DNA of 64,000 bases from Muricea muricata (lineage: Eukaryota; Cnidaria; Anthozoa; Malacalcyonacea; Plexauridae), in contig OY979716.1 of the NCBI GenBank assembly GCA_963855995.1, forward strand, positions 22,521,321 to 22,585,320. The letters run 5' to 3'. Both the position numbers and the translations under genes were made by a program. The notes beneath the pieces are model-generated. The model did not search any database and was not told the DNA's origin. It worked only from the letters and a program-made list of their open reading frames with translations. This document shows, piece by piece, positions 26,995 to 41,479 of the stretch. Positions within the stretch are counted from its first letter, which is position 1; each line of letters opens with the position of its first letter.

Positions 26995-28025
26995 TATATA
27001 TGGGGATTTAAAGGGTAGACCCATTCATGCTGCTGTCGATACACCTGCCACATCTCTATCTAAATATTTAGCCAAAGCTCTACAACCACTGCTAAAACAT
27101 CTTCCCGCCCATCTCTATATGGTTCTATTCCCTTCGAAGACCTAAACGATAATACCCCCAGCGTATTTACTGTTGCTACGAATTTCTTCTCAAAGCATAA
27201 AGCAGACTGTGACCTTTACGACCTAAGTAACGAGGATTTCGATCAGTTAGTTAGACTATCTTTGACAAGTGACACTGTATTAATTGAAAATAAACCGTAC
27301 AAGCAGCGATCGGGTTTAGCAATGGGAAATAACTTGGCTCCTGTTCTGGCCACAATATACATGAACGAACTGGATAACGAAATCCTAGTAAGATCTAATG
27401 GTTGTGTAATTCTTAAACGCTTCATGGACGATTATTTTGCCTTTTTGACATCAAAGGAACTTACGTCCAAACGGCTTCTTGAAACAGCTAACGGAATTAA
27501 TGACGCCCTTAAATTTACTCTTGAAGTAACGAATAATGACCAATTGCCATTTTTGGACACTTTAGTTACGTTTAATTCCCATAACAAAACATTTTCGACT
27601 ATCCTTTATATGAAGCCAATTCATAGCAGGTGTATTACGCCTTGGGAAAGTCACGGATCAGTTGCGTGCAAACGGACTGCCCCCGCAGTTGTGAAACATG
27701 TAAATTGTCCACCAAACCTGGTTCCTGCCTAACAAAGAATGTTGTTTATGAAATTAAATGTTCAACGTGTGAAGCAGCCTACATAGGGGAAACCAGCAGA
27801 ACAATAGGAACACGGATTAAGGAACATCTAACAATGGAGAAACAGACTGTATTCAAGCATCTATTATTGCATAAAAAACATAAAGAAAATAAGATCATCT
27901 GGAAGATACTACACTCAAATGTACGCAATGACGAGGAACGAAGGTGCATAGAAGCTTTTGAAATCCAAAATTACAAACAACGTATTATGAACGGTTGCAT
28001 TGGTAGAACAATTTGTATAGAATAG
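26995..28025 (+). pseudogene. Penelope-like element 1: RT plus GIY-YIG, truncated and deleted
   Basis: [19 protein letters not shown] (27010) begins the reverse transcriptase. After a frame change come VFTVATNFFSKHKAD, SGLAMGNNLAPVLATIYMNE (27310) and KRFMDDYFAF, the catalytic DD box (27418). LPFLDTLV follows. At ~27655 the sequence jumps from PWESHGSV directly to the Cys motif CPRSCETCKL, losing roughly 125 codons present in the copy at 31 kb. The GIY-YIG endonuclease is intact: VVYEIKC...AAYIGETSRTIGTRIKEH, ending IMNGCIGRTICIE and a stop at 28025. RT fused to a C-terminal GIY-YIG domain is the Penelope hallmark. The 5' truncation, frameshift and deletion make it dead. Confidence 0.92.
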
Positions 28026-28135
28026 TTTAAATTTTAATAATTTTAATATATTTATATTGTACCTGAAGAACATTATGGATTTTTATAATTAGATGCACTT
28101 GTATAAAAATAAGATCTTAGTATCACTGAAACAAA

Positions 28136-28173
28136 TTCCACTGAAGAAGCCTTGATCGGCGAAACGTCTGGAA
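28136..28173 (+). ncRNA. Hammerhead ribozyme motif (type I, minimal stem III)
   Basis: TTCCA (28136-28140) pairs with TGGAA (28169-28173) as stem I. CTGAAGA (28141-28147) is the CUGANGA core. GCC/GGC with loop TTGATC form stem II, then GAAA (28161-28164) and CGTC, with predicted cleavage after C28168. Minimal type I hammerheads are known from Penelope-like elements, and this one lies ~110 bp past the GIY-YIG stop. Activity is not shown. Confidence 0.72.
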
Positions 28174-28225
28174 ATTGAAATATAATATTTTTTTATCGTT
28201 TGTCTGTTGAAGATTTTTTCTATAA

Positions 28226-28872
<647 letters not shown>

Positions 28873-28873
28873 A

Positions 28874-29605
28874 AACCATGGATATTGCAAACCGGAAGTT
28901 CAGTTATAACCAAAATGGTGATATACTACTTTTTTTGAGATATAATCATTATATCCATGTACAGTTTTTGAATAATTGATCTTTTTTGCAGTAACACTGT
29001 AGCAAAGTGACTAAATTATTTTAGAAATATTGATCAATTATGTGCAACATGCAGTGTTCAGTTTTGAATAAAATCTCTTTGTCTGAAAAACAGTCCTTCT
29101 CGAATCCTCTTGGTACTCTGTTTGTGATCATTTTTCTGCAACGTTTTAGCATGTGTAAATTATACGGAATAACAGCATTTTAATTTTAGGGCAAATATCA
29201 ACAACCATTGGTCAAACTAAACTGCCTAATGTAGCATCATATTATATTAGATTTTTAAACCTGGTTGCAAAGTGATCAAATTTAAATTAACGTTTCGCAC
29301 TAAAGATTTTTGTTATTTCTGAACCACTGTAACCACTTTTGCAACAGAATCACGCTGAAAACGTCAACAAAAAAGTTAAGTTGCGTGCTCCATTTTTGAA
29401 TTTGAGGACAAGTTGTAACCAGTACTTCCGATAATAGCTTAGCTTCCGGTTTGCATTATCAATTGTTTAAAAGTAACTCGTGACAGATAACATTTGTCTC
29501 TACCACATGTAAAATTTTCACTGAAATCGGCTCTATTTTAAATTAGATATTAGCTTTCACGTGAGAGGCAAAAAGAGGGATGCCTAAAACTTTTGCACAG
29601 TACTG
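28874..29605 (-). mobile_element. Non-autonomous Tc1-type element, second copy, one end lost
   Basis: Reverse complement of 25242-25975 with few differences. It ends TGCCTAAAACTTTTGCACAGTACTG followed by TA. The other ~130 bp, including that terminal repeat, are missing where a TA tract begins. Both copies lack a transposase frame. Confidence 0.9.
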
Positions 29606-29692
29606 TATATATATATATACATTTACATCTATAAATATATGTAACAAGAGACAATACCTTGCTCAGCTGAAGTAGAACCATTTGTAGTAGGT

Positions 29693-30180
<488 letters not shown>

Positions 30181-30240
30181 ACGCTCTATTGAAATCAATA
30201 TCGAGCGCTCTTATGTTGTTGTCTCGAAACATTGATAATT

Positions 30241-30512
<272 letters not shown>

Positions 30513-30762
30513 AAGCAGCAGTGTCACCGTGTGCGCATCTCGTTCTGCGCGTAGCGTAATTTGATAGCGTTGGGCCAACGTTTTGAAGTTCGGAATCCAA
30601 GATGGCGTCCTCAAAGGAGGGCGAGCATAGTCTGAAATTCGATATTTCCGGATGATAAAAAAGCAACGGAATAACAAAGGTCGAAGGAAATTATGCGACA
30701 ATCAACGCAATGGAGTTTATTTGGAATACAATGTATTTAAAGCATGGAGAATGCAAAAATTG

Positions 30763-30962
30763 NNNNNNNNNNNNNNNNNNNNNNNNNNNNNNNNNNNNNN
30801 NNNNNNNNNNNNNNNNNNNNNNNNNNNNNNNNNNNNNNNNNNNNNNNNNNNNNNNNNNNNNNNNNNNNNNNNNNNNNNNNNNNNNNNNNNNNNNNNNNNN
30901 NNNNNNNNNNNNNNNNNNNNNNNNNNNNNNNNNNNNNNNNNNNNNNNNNNNNNNNNNNNNNN
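30763..30962. other. Assembly gap, 200 N
   Basis: Exactly 200 N. It hides the 5' part of the second Penelope-like element, so reading frames through it are unreliable. Confidence 1.
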
Positions 30963-32142
30963 CAAACGATTTTTCCATCAACATAAACGTGACTCTGAAC
31001 TGTCTTCTCTAAGCGATGATGATTTTGAATCATTAATTCGTTTGTGTCTGTCAAGTGATAGAATCTTAATCGGTGGCAAAGCTTACAAACAAAAGTCGGG
31101 ATTGGCTATGGGCAATAATTTAGCCCCAATATTGGCCATAATTTATATGAATGAAATTGATCGCATCATTATCGAGCGAACAAATAACAGTGTTACACTT
31201 AAACGTTACATCGATGACTATATTGCCCTCTTACTCTCACAAGATATGTCTGCACACAAGTTGTTGAGTATTGCCAATGATGTGAATGATGCCATCAAAT
31301 TTACTCTGGAAGTACCCAACGATAACCAATTGCCATTTCTCGACACCCTCGTGTCTTATAATTCTGATGTCAAATCGTTTTCCACAACATTATATTTCAA
31401 GCCCATACATAGCATGAGCATCATACCATGGGATAGCCATGGTTCCATCATGTCTAAACGAGCTATCCTCATTGGTGAAATTAAAAGAGCTATTAAATGT
31501 TCAACTGACCTCACAGCACGTAAACAGTCTTTGCAGATGGTTTCTACATTGTTTATAAACAATGGTTATCCAAAAAGATTTGTGAAAGCTACTATTAAAC
31601 AGACGGAGAACAACACAACTTGCAATCAAGATAACGAGAAAGTCTTATATTTAAAAATTCCTTTTGTTAACGAGGATCTCAAACGACGCGCTCTCTCAGT
31701 AATACGCCGATCGGGTATTGATAATGTCAGAATAACTTTTGTGAATGGCAAACCATCGTCGCGTGTTTTTGCTCCAAGAAAAGAAAGACTAGAACGCCCA
31801 CAAAGCTGTCAAACATGCAAATCAGCTAAAAGATCAAATCGATGCCAGATTAAGAACGTTGTGTACGAGATTACATGTCAACAATGCGGTACTGTTTATG
31901 TTGGAGAAACGAGCAGAACAGTAGGATCGCGCGTCAAGGAACATATTACAACTAAACAAACTGTCTACAAACATCTTCTTTCTCACAAGAATGGAACCTC
32001 TACTTTATCAGATATCAATTGGAGGATTTTGCATGCTAATATACCACAACATTCAGAACGTAAATACATTGAAGCATTTGAAATTCAAAATCGTGGTGAC
32101 AAGTTAATGAATGGCTGCGTAGGAAGAATAATTAGTGTTTGA
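30963..32142 (+). CDS. Penelope-like element 2: RT plus GIY-YIG, 5' part in the gap
   Basis: An open frame of ~392 codons runs from the gap to a TGA at 32140. RT motifs: KSGLAMGNNLAPILAIIYMNE (31096), KRYIDDYIAL with the YIDD active site (31200), FTLEVPNDNQLPFLDTLVSY (31300). A linker of ~125 residues follows, absent from the copy at 27 kb. Then comes a Cys cluster (CQTCKSAKRSNRC) and a GIY-YIG nuclease (VVYEITCQQCGTVYVGETSR...GSRVKEH), ending LMNGCVGRIISV. No stop or frameshift is visible in this part. The protein would prime reverse transcription at nicked DNA. Whether the start is intact cannot be told because of the gap. Confidence 0.92.
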
Positions 32143-32263
32143 GTACTCTATTGCTATCTACAGAACAATTTATATTGTTTTAATTCACTCACTTATTTGA
32201 GTATAGGATTTTAATTAATATTACTTGTATATATATAGGATCTAGATATTGTATTTCAGCACA

Positions 32264-32297
32264 CTGATGAAGCCTTAGCCGGCGAAACGTTTGGGAA
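32264..32297 (+). ncRNA. Hammerhead-like core after Penelope element 2
   Basis: CTGATGA (32264-32270), GCC/GGC stem with TTAGCC loop, and GAAACGTT at 32284-32291 match a hammerhead core, and the position is equivalent to the motif at 28.14 kb. The flanking TGGGAA has no good partner before CTGATGA, so stem I looks weak or decayed. Confidence 0.5.
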
Positions 32298-32344
32298 TAA
32301 AATTTTTTCTCTTTTATGCCTGTAGAAGTTTTATCTTAGTTTTA

Positions 32345-33312
<968 letters not shown>

Positions 33313-33313
33313 G

Positions 33314-33949
<636 letters not shown>

Positions 33950-33954
33950 ATATA

Positions 33955-35728
33955 TTTATTATATGTATCACAAGAATTTCATCTAATAAATACGCAGTGT
34001 AAATTGCTGTATTTTATATTGCTCACATGTGAAAAGGCGATACGTCCAATCATTGTGTTGTAAACAATATTCCACATGTGAAAATATAACCAATCAGAAA
34101 TAAGGAATAAAAACGAAGAACCAATAGGAACCAAGTGCGAAATATTCCTTCGTTTTCGCTGCTAGCGAATTTTTTGTTTTCAAAAATGTCCGAACAGAGC
34201 AATCGTTTTGCAAACGTCGACGAATCTATAGACACGTTTATTGAAAAGCAGTGCAACCAGAATACGTTAAGCAAGACTCACAGAGACATTGAGCTACTCA
34301 AAAAGTTTCTTGCTTTTGAAAACGAAGAAAGAGAAATTCATAATATTGATCCGAAAGCCTTGAACAATTATATTTCGGAATTTATTGTAAAAGTCAGAAA
34401 GCAGGACGGTGGCGAATATGAACCGACAACACTGCGATCTTTCATCTCAAGTTTTGACCGGTTTTTACGAAAGAAAAACTACCCTACGACGATCATCGAA
34501 GGTGACGAATTTAGAAAAACTCGTGAATGTCTAGCAGCAAAACAACGAGAGCTAAAAAAAGAGGGAAAGGGGAATAAGCCAAACGCTGCTCGAGCTTTGA
34601 CAGACGAAGAAGTTGACATTCTTTATGGTCTAAATCTCCTCGGTTCTGCAAACGGCGAAGCACTACTGAACACCGTGTGGTTGAATAACACGCAGCATTT
34701 TGGCTTACGTGGGTGTCAAGAACATAGAGATATGAAGTGGGGAGATGTTGAATTAAAAACTACAGCAGATGGACTTGAATATCTCGAATACAATGAACGA
34801 CAAACGAAGACACGCACAGGATCTCAGCCTAAAGATACTCGAACAGTGAAGCCGAAAATGTTTGCAGTACGAGGAAGCGAAAGAGACCCCGTACTGTTTT
34901 ATCGCCAATATGCTAGCAAACGGCCAGATGATATGAACAACAAGGACAGTCCATTTTACTTAGCAATCAACCATACAAGAAATCCAGCATCAGGCAAACC
35001 TTGGTTCAAATCAGCTCCCATGGGTGTAAACAAACTAAACGCGCTGCTTAAAACCATGGCTCAAAAAGCAGAGCTGGATACTTCAAATCTATCTAACCAC
35101 AGTGCAAGAAAAAGAATGATACAGAAACTGAGCGAACAAAATGTGCCACCAACTCACATCATGCAAGTATCTGGCCATAAAAATGTGCAAAGCATAAACA
35201 ATTACAGCTGCCTATCCGTTCAACAACAGCGAGATATATCAAATATTCTTGCTGTTTCGGGGCGACCCAGTTCAGCTATCGACAGGACAACATTCAACAG
35301 GATGACCGTGGACGTACAGCAAGAAACAGAGGAAATGTCGACACATCAACCTATAGCAATGTTTCATGGAGCACAAATCAGTGGCGGTACATTTAACATC
35401 ACCGTAAACACGTTGAATCAAAGTCCAACGATGCCTGCTACTTCGCGGCAAAGCACTTCAAGCGAGCCCGACGAGAAGCGCCCACGCCACTATTTTATAG
35501 AATCTGACAGTGAGTAGTTAAATACTTGATTGTTTTTAAAACTTTGATTGTTGTAATTGTTTTGCAATCATATGTTATAACTTATATAATTATGAATTTG
35601 TTAAAAACTGTTTTTATTTGAATATGTGAATCGAAAAAGTTCAATTGTTTAAGTAATCGTTCTAAACATATTTTTTTGTTGAATAAATGTTTTAAAACAA
35701 TCCTGATTCTTGTGATACATATAATAAA
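33955..35728 (+). mobile_element. Tyrosine recombinase element with 23-bp perfect inverted ends
   Basis: 33955-33977 and 35706-35728 are exact inverted copies of a 23-bp sequence with the core TGTATCACAAGAAT. They enclose a single-exon tyrosine recombinase. The 1.77-kb unit also has two CACATGTGAAAA direct repeats (34023, 34072) between the left repeat and the gene. Cryptons are usually described as lacking terminal inverted repeats, so the arrangement is notable. Confidence 0.75.
34186..35517 (+). CDS. Crypton/KIAA1958-type tyrosine recombinase, intact single exon
   Basis: 443 residues from ATG 34186. In-frame upstream codons exist to 34135, but MSEQSNRFANVDES is the first ATG and the likelier start. 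Residues ~15-125 look like a helical core-binding domain. The catalytic domain has FGLRGCQEHRDMKW (Arg 175), QTKTRTGSQ (Lys 208), NHSARKR (His 305, Arg 308), SGHKNVQS (His 331) and NNYS (Tyr 340), a complete R-K-H-R-H-Y set. The C-terminal ~100 residues are Ser/Thr/Gln-rich and end in an acidic stretch. It has no introns, unlike its relative at 13 kb, and no stops or shifts, so it may be active. It would cut and rejoin DNA through a 3'-phosphotyrosine. Confidence 0.88.
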   Translation: MSEQSNRFANVDESIDTFIEKQCNQNTLSKTHRDIELLKKFLAFENEEREIHNIDPKALNNYISEFIVKVRKQDGGEYEPTTLRSFISSFDRFLRKKNYPTTIIEGDEFRKTRECLAAKQRELKKEGKGNKPNAARALTDEEVDILYGLNLLGSANGEALLNTVWLNNTQHFGLRGCQEHRDMKWGDVELKTTADGLEYLEYNERQTKTRTGSQPKDTRTVKPKMFAVRGSERDPVLFYRQYASKRPDDMNNKDSPFYLAINHTRNPASGKPWFKSAPMGVNKLNALLKTMAQKAELDTSNLSNHSARKRMIQKLSEQNVPPTHIMQVSGHKNVQSINNYSCLSVQQQRDISNILAVSGRPSSAIDRTTFNRMTVDVQQETEEMSTHQPIAMFHGAQISGGTFNITVNTLNQSPTMPATSRQSTSSEPDEKRPRHYFIESDSE

Positions 35729-35738
35729 CAGAAAACAA

Positions 35739-35877
35739 CATGGAAAGTGCGACGTACGTTGTTATATATTCACTCATTGTTTATGTTTTCTACTCACTCG
35801 CTCGTACCTCGCTCGTTCGTAACAACATAAACAACTCGTGAATATATAACAGCGTACGTCGCACTTTCCATGTAGTA
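35739..35877. repeat. ~139-bp foldback beside the tyrosine recombinase element
   Basis: CATGGAAAGTGCGACGTACG... is mirrored by ...CGTACGTCGCACTTTCCATG. Arms of ~50 bp enclose a loop region reading CTCACTCGCTCG...CTCGCTCGTTCG. It starts 11 bp outside the right inverted repeat. Confidence 0.92.
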
Positions 35878-35879
35878 TC

Positions 35880-36032
<153 letters not shown>

Positions 36033-36184
36033 TATAACAGTCATTTCAAACTTTCAGTGCTTATAGACATTCCAAAAGAAAAGCATACAACTATGGTGTA
36101 ACTTAGTTTTACTATCTTATGTGTATCCGCATCTGAGAAGATATACTGATTGAGGCATATTTTATATATATAAAGTATACCTAC

Positions 36185-38563
36185 CAGTTTCACAAAGATC
36201 TCCAGTGTGTCCGTCTGCACATTCACACCTGTAAGGATCTGAACCTGGTCCATCTTTGAGATCAATGATTGTCTTCCCACCATTTTTACAGTTCTTCATC
36301 TTATGGCACGGGATCTACACGTACAATTATGTGATATAGAATTTAGGACGTGCATTATTTTAGAGACAGATGCTTTAAATTTTTGCTGTTAAGTAATTTG
36401 AACCACGGAAAGGAAAACTCGACAAAATATCTTAGATTTGTACAGGACAAAATGTAATATAAGATCCAGCTAATTCATGAATTCAATTTGTATTTAAAAA
36501 TATTCCACCCATGTCTCTTTCTTAAGTCTAATGTTGAATAAAGCAAGAGGTTATTGCACCTTTCGTGATCCAACAGGGTGATAGAAAATCCATCCTTTCT
36601 CATCAGTGATGCAGTGATCAAAGTTGTGGCGAGTGGAGTTTGTCAGTTGGCAGTTTCTTTTCCGCTGTTTTGACTTGAAGTTATATCCTGCACAAAACGG
36701 GTCTTGCGCGCATTTCATCGCGCATTCAAGCGGAAAACCAAAGGTCGTTTCAGATAACACATTTTTAATCAGGGGGCAAACATCTAAAACATAATGTTGT
36801 ATCGTGCAATTTAAGAGGTACATTTCAAATTAAACATTTCAAATTCAATAAATACGTTGCAAACGTAATCCTAATCGACCTGATTCGGGTCTCACTAAAA
36901 AATAAATAAAAAACGATAAAACAAATAAAAAATAAGAAAGAACGATGCACAAATCAATAACCGATAAAGCTACTTACTGTAGCAGTGCAGTAGCAGCTAA
37001 AATTTCTCCAGAAATCGAGATACAGTAACAAAACAAATTTGTTTCGAAATAAATTTATTCTCAACATATGAAGTCTTCATAGCTATCTCGAAAATAATTT
37101 ACCGGGTGGAGAGCCAGCCCGACACCTTACTCTTGCTATGCGAATCTATAATTATTTTCACCGCTCATTTCTTTAGAGATTGAGTGTTTCGACATAAATG
37201 AACATGCACAAAAATATTTTTACAGATGGACTAAGACGTCCGGCTGACTACGCCGCTGCCGGTAGCAGATTACAAGTACAGAGTCACAGTGCGGCACACT
37301 GGAAATGGCTAAATATACAGAGGATATCTATCAAACCTCTGATCAAAACACAAAACTATGAGCATATTATATAATTATGCTTCCTTTCTTAACTGTTATA
37401 GGTTTTTACATTGACTATCTTAATGCCCGACGTTTAACTCTTGTAACTATGTGGTTCTACGACAAAATCTCTAAATTTTTGTGTTCTCAAAGAAAATCGT
37501 GAGGACGGTATAGCAAGCAAAAAACTACGCAATTTGGATCAGCTGCAAACAAACTATTTAACACTGCAGGCAAACGTATCAGCATGAAAGCAATTAAAAC
37601 CACCACCTTTGCGGTTTAATATTTTAAGAGGAGTTAAACGCGGAAAAGTCAGAGTTTTATATACACAGTTGCGTAGTGACTATTCTACTGTGGTGGACGT
37701 GATGTTCATCAAATATTCGGAACGTTTGACGCTTAATTTGTTCGCTAATTATTACCCAAGCCGTTTAACATGAGTCAATTAATTCAAATTTTGTTTGCAT
37801 TCAAAATAAAGCTTGCGGAAAAAGCTCTTCCTTTTCTCGAGGTTAAATTTTCTGTTTGCTGTTAGCGTCATTGACTTGAAGATGCTAAAATATAATTTTA
37901 CATGCCAACACAAATGTAATAAATATTTTGGGAAATTTGAAGTTTTCTAGAAATTCCAAAATGCTCCACTTTTTTATAAACCTTGTATAATGTTGCCAAT
38001 ATGCACGAAATGTCATCGAGTTAAAGCTATACTAGTAACTCTAGACATGGTTGTATAGATATATTGGTAATGAAGATGCTAAACACAAATTTCATGTTGA
38101 ATGGCTATTTTTTATCACATTGCTGTTGTTGTGCATTCGTGATTATACCTTTTGCTCTGTCTCAACGCTCTTTTATATTTTTCAAATCAAAACTATAACA
38201 CGAATCGATAAATCAATTTCAATATATCAATTTCAAATCAGCAATATTAAACATGCATGCTCTGATGTTGTCCGCATGCATAATTTTTTAAATGTTTAAT
38301 TAAACATTTAAAATTGTAGCACTTAATATTGTCGTGAGCTCAATCGATAACAGTAAACTCAATGCACGTTTCCTAAACTGCCGAAAAAAGGATGTAAAAA
38401 ATATAATGAGAGTACCTTTGTGCAGCGCATGAAACGGAAGTGACATGCTCGTAGAATCCCCAGGTCTGCAGTAGTTGTTTGTTGCCATTTTTATTGCGTC
38501 AGGCAATAAAATTAGGAACAAAAATTTTACAAATGGGAACGCCGTCTTGAAGAAACGTTTCAT
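36185..38563 (-). CDS. Secreted PAN/apple and EGF-like protein, 5' three exons
   Basis: Exon 1 (38416-38563) starts MKRFFKTAFPFVKFLFLILLP, a clear signal peptide, and ends at AAAG|GTACTC in phase 1. Exon 2 (36560-36783) enters in phase 1 and encodes DVCPLIKNVLSE...LECAMKCAQDPFCAGYNF...CQLTNSTRHNF, a PAN/apple domain, ending AAAG|GTGCAA in phase 0. Exon 3 (36185-36314) encodes IPCHKMKNCKNGGKT...YRCECADGHTGDLCET, an EGF-like module that lacks the usual third Cys, ending ACTG|GTAGGT in phase 1. Phases match across both junctions. Later exons are not seen and would lie at or left of the TA tract, or have been lost. Such proteins act extracellularly in adhesion or lectin-like binding; the exact role is unknown. 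This is the only locus here that reads as an ordinary host gene. Confidence 0.8.
36784..38415. other. Intron 1 of the PAN/EGF gene
   Basis: 1.6 kb without a recognised exon or element. A perfect AT palindrome, TTTAAATGTTTAATTAAACATTTAAA, lies at about 38286-38311. Confidence 0.6.
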
Positions 38564-38599
38564 CGTGTAGTTAGTTCTGTTATGGAAATTTCCAGGTGT

Positions 38600-41470
38600 A
38601 TTTTGCAGCTATATTATTGCGTCTCCACCGTTGTCTTTAAAGCTAAAGTGAAGGAAAAAGTTTAGGCGCCCAGTCAGATGCAGATTTGTGTAGTTGTGGT
38701 TATATATCAATATTTTTCATCTCACTTATCGATATCCAGCTGCCACCGAGGCTCATCTTTCAGTCATTTAAACTACCAGCATAGACTTGTGGAGTGCCTT
38801 TAATTAGGAGAAATGATGTCGACTTGCCGGCGTTATATAAGTCCAAAAATTATGTAACTCAATATTGCGATAAAAACACACTTCTCATTTTTAGTCAATA
38901 CAATTTTATCTCTTTTTGCCAGACTTTTTTTGGGTTTTTTGAAAGACTTGAGAATGCATGGTATGTCGATCACGTCTTTTCCGATAACGAGCGTGTTAAA
39001 ATCGTAGGCATAATTTTCAGATTCCCAATCAACTGAAGTGTGCAGATTGATTGCACAGCAGGCTAAAGTTTAGCATCGGTTTCGTGCTTCGACTGATTGT
39101 ACAACAGGCTAAAGACCTAAAGCTGCCAGTGATGCTATATACATACATCCCTGGTCCATAAATTTTACGACACTTTATTCGCAGCTGCATATTTTAAACA
39201 AGAGCAGAATGTATACCGGTACGTACTAGGTAACGATTTTTAAAAATCACTAGGACAAAAGTAAATTGTCTTATACTATATTCTACGGAAAATATTTTAA
39301 CTTCATGAATAAACAAGATAATAAATAAGTTTTTGCTAGGCGCACAGGCATTGTTGCCACCGTAACGTTCTCGCGCAATCTAAGTGGAAAATTCTGTAGC
39401 CTCCCAACATCAGCATGTAATATTTCGCAAAAACCAATAAAATACAAAATAAAAGACAAACCTACCACAACGTAACACAGCATATCGGTGATCCGGCACG
39501 CCAGCTTCGTCGTACATAAATGTCATTGTTAGATGTAGACACATTTGCTTTATTATACATCACTCAGCCAATCAGGATGCAGTCACATGCCACGCCCCTC
39601 AGCCAATTATATTCAAGCTAGCATTCGAGCCAATATCTTTATTTTAGTTCTCTGTTTTCGCACTTTTTCTAGCCTTTCATGATCGGTAGATCTCAGCATC
39701 TAAAAAAATATATTGGTTACACTTGTGAAAGCAAATCAGACATTTGAAAATTAAATCTACAAAAAGTGTCCCTCGGTTGAGACCCATGCATGAGTGAATA
39801 AATTAGGTCACGTTTGGCTCTCTTTTAGCTTTAATGGATTTTAAATAAATATTTTTCTTAACCACTAACAAACAGTCCTTCTAAAGTGTGTTTAAACGAG
39901 TTGTTTTTTATTTTTATGTCTGCTATTATTTTAAATAGCATGAAGGCTAAAGAAAAGCTTGAGCCCAACAAAACCATGTTCAGTTCTCGTAGACGGCCAC
40001 CGCCTGCGCAATTGTTCGAAGAATATAAATCGATCAAAATCATGAGATTTAGCATTTTTATCCTTTCAGTCCACTTTTGCTGTAAGAAATGGCAATTGAG
40101 TAAATTATAAGGTTGAGTTTTTTTTAAACAAAATTGGTGCACAATCCTAGCCATTTATACACGATACAAAAATGTGAGAACATCAATATATTTTAAAAGG
40201 CTTATTATTGAAGCTTTCAGCGATTTAGGCTTCGTGCGTGAGGCTATGTGTTTGTTTTTCTTAGCAAGAGCGGAAAACAAGCAACAGCTGTTTTAAAGCA
40301 TATAGGTGTATTTCATTTTGCTTCCCTATTTCCATTCAGAAAATTTCGTCCTGATACGCAATACATGTCATGACGTTATCAGCGAGTTTTGTGGCATTGT
40401 TCCTGTTTTTTTGCTTTCATAGAAACAATCCTATATGTCTTGCGTGATATTTTTTCTTAACTAAGGCGACAAGCTAATTATAAAAATACATTAGGAAAAT
40501 TGGTCTCACTTTAGAGCGAATTGCTTTTAGTGTAGCATCAAAATTGTTCCCAATTCCGTGTTTGTTTTTAGATGCAGACCTTATGCAACTGTTTTATTGT
40601 ATTTTTAGCGATAATGTGTTCATGCGTGGGATAATAGCTATCACAAATTCGAAAGTTTTTTTGAGAGGATTCTTATTAATTAGTCCAGTAAAACGCTGGG
40701 CCATTAGACAGTAGGGTTCGTCATTGCCACCGCCAGCTACTCCCTTACGCACTGATGTTATAATTCTCTTGTTTTAACAAGATGCCTGCTTAGGCATTCA
40801 CTCCGCCTGTCTAGGAAAAAGTCGACACAAAGTTGAATTTGCAACAAAATAAACGAGTGAAGGGCTTATCCAGCTGCACGGCAGACTTAAAAGGTCGTTT
40901 ACTGGGTTATGTCATGTATATATACAGTGCATATTGCTAAATAATGATGCAAACATTGTCCATTGCGTAATTCTAATCTTTATTGAAGCGCGTGACTCCT
41001 AGCCAAGCTCCACGATGAAATCTGTCAAAATGTATTGCTTCATAACATGCGGGGTGGGAAGGCTGGAGTGAAAACCTTCTTGTCATTTTTTGTTCAGTAT
41101 ATACATATATTAACGTGTGCGATGTCAAAAATTGAAGTGGAAACATTGTCAATTGTGCTGGAATTCCCATTCGCGATGTAGTTCAGAATCCATTAAAATT
41201 TCTCGCTTTAGAACATTTTGAATGAGAATTTTCCACCGGGAACTTGTTGCCGTTTATATGTTCCAGCATGCATCTAAAAGTGTGTTCTAAACATTTGAAA
41301 CGTCTGTTCTGAACGTTAGTGTGTTGTTGAATCTAAGCAATGCTTCGCGATGGCAAGCGCGGCCAAGTGCGATGGACTCTGTTGAAATATGTCGTTTTAA
41401 AACATTTTGGGGGAGGAATTTTGCACCTAGAACCTTTTCCAGTTTAGATGTTTCAATGTACATGTTACAA
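38600..41470. other. Long intergenic stretch, no gene recognised
   Basis: No reading frame has recognisable motifs. A diverged tandem duplication of ~75 bp (ACATTTTG...GAATTTT near 41190-41265 and 41376-41452) is visible. Confidence 0.4.
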
Positions 41471-41479
41471 TGTTACAAC

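Noticed and set aside
30652..31012. Frames running through the N gap
   Set aside because: Continuity through N is meaningless; only sequence right of 30963 is assigned to the Penelope element.
34135..34185. N-terminal extension MRNIPSFSLLANFLFSK as a signal peptide of the recombinase
   Set aside because: It does not start with a true ATG (the first codon is GTG) and a nuclear recombinase would not be secreted; ATG 34186 is preferred.
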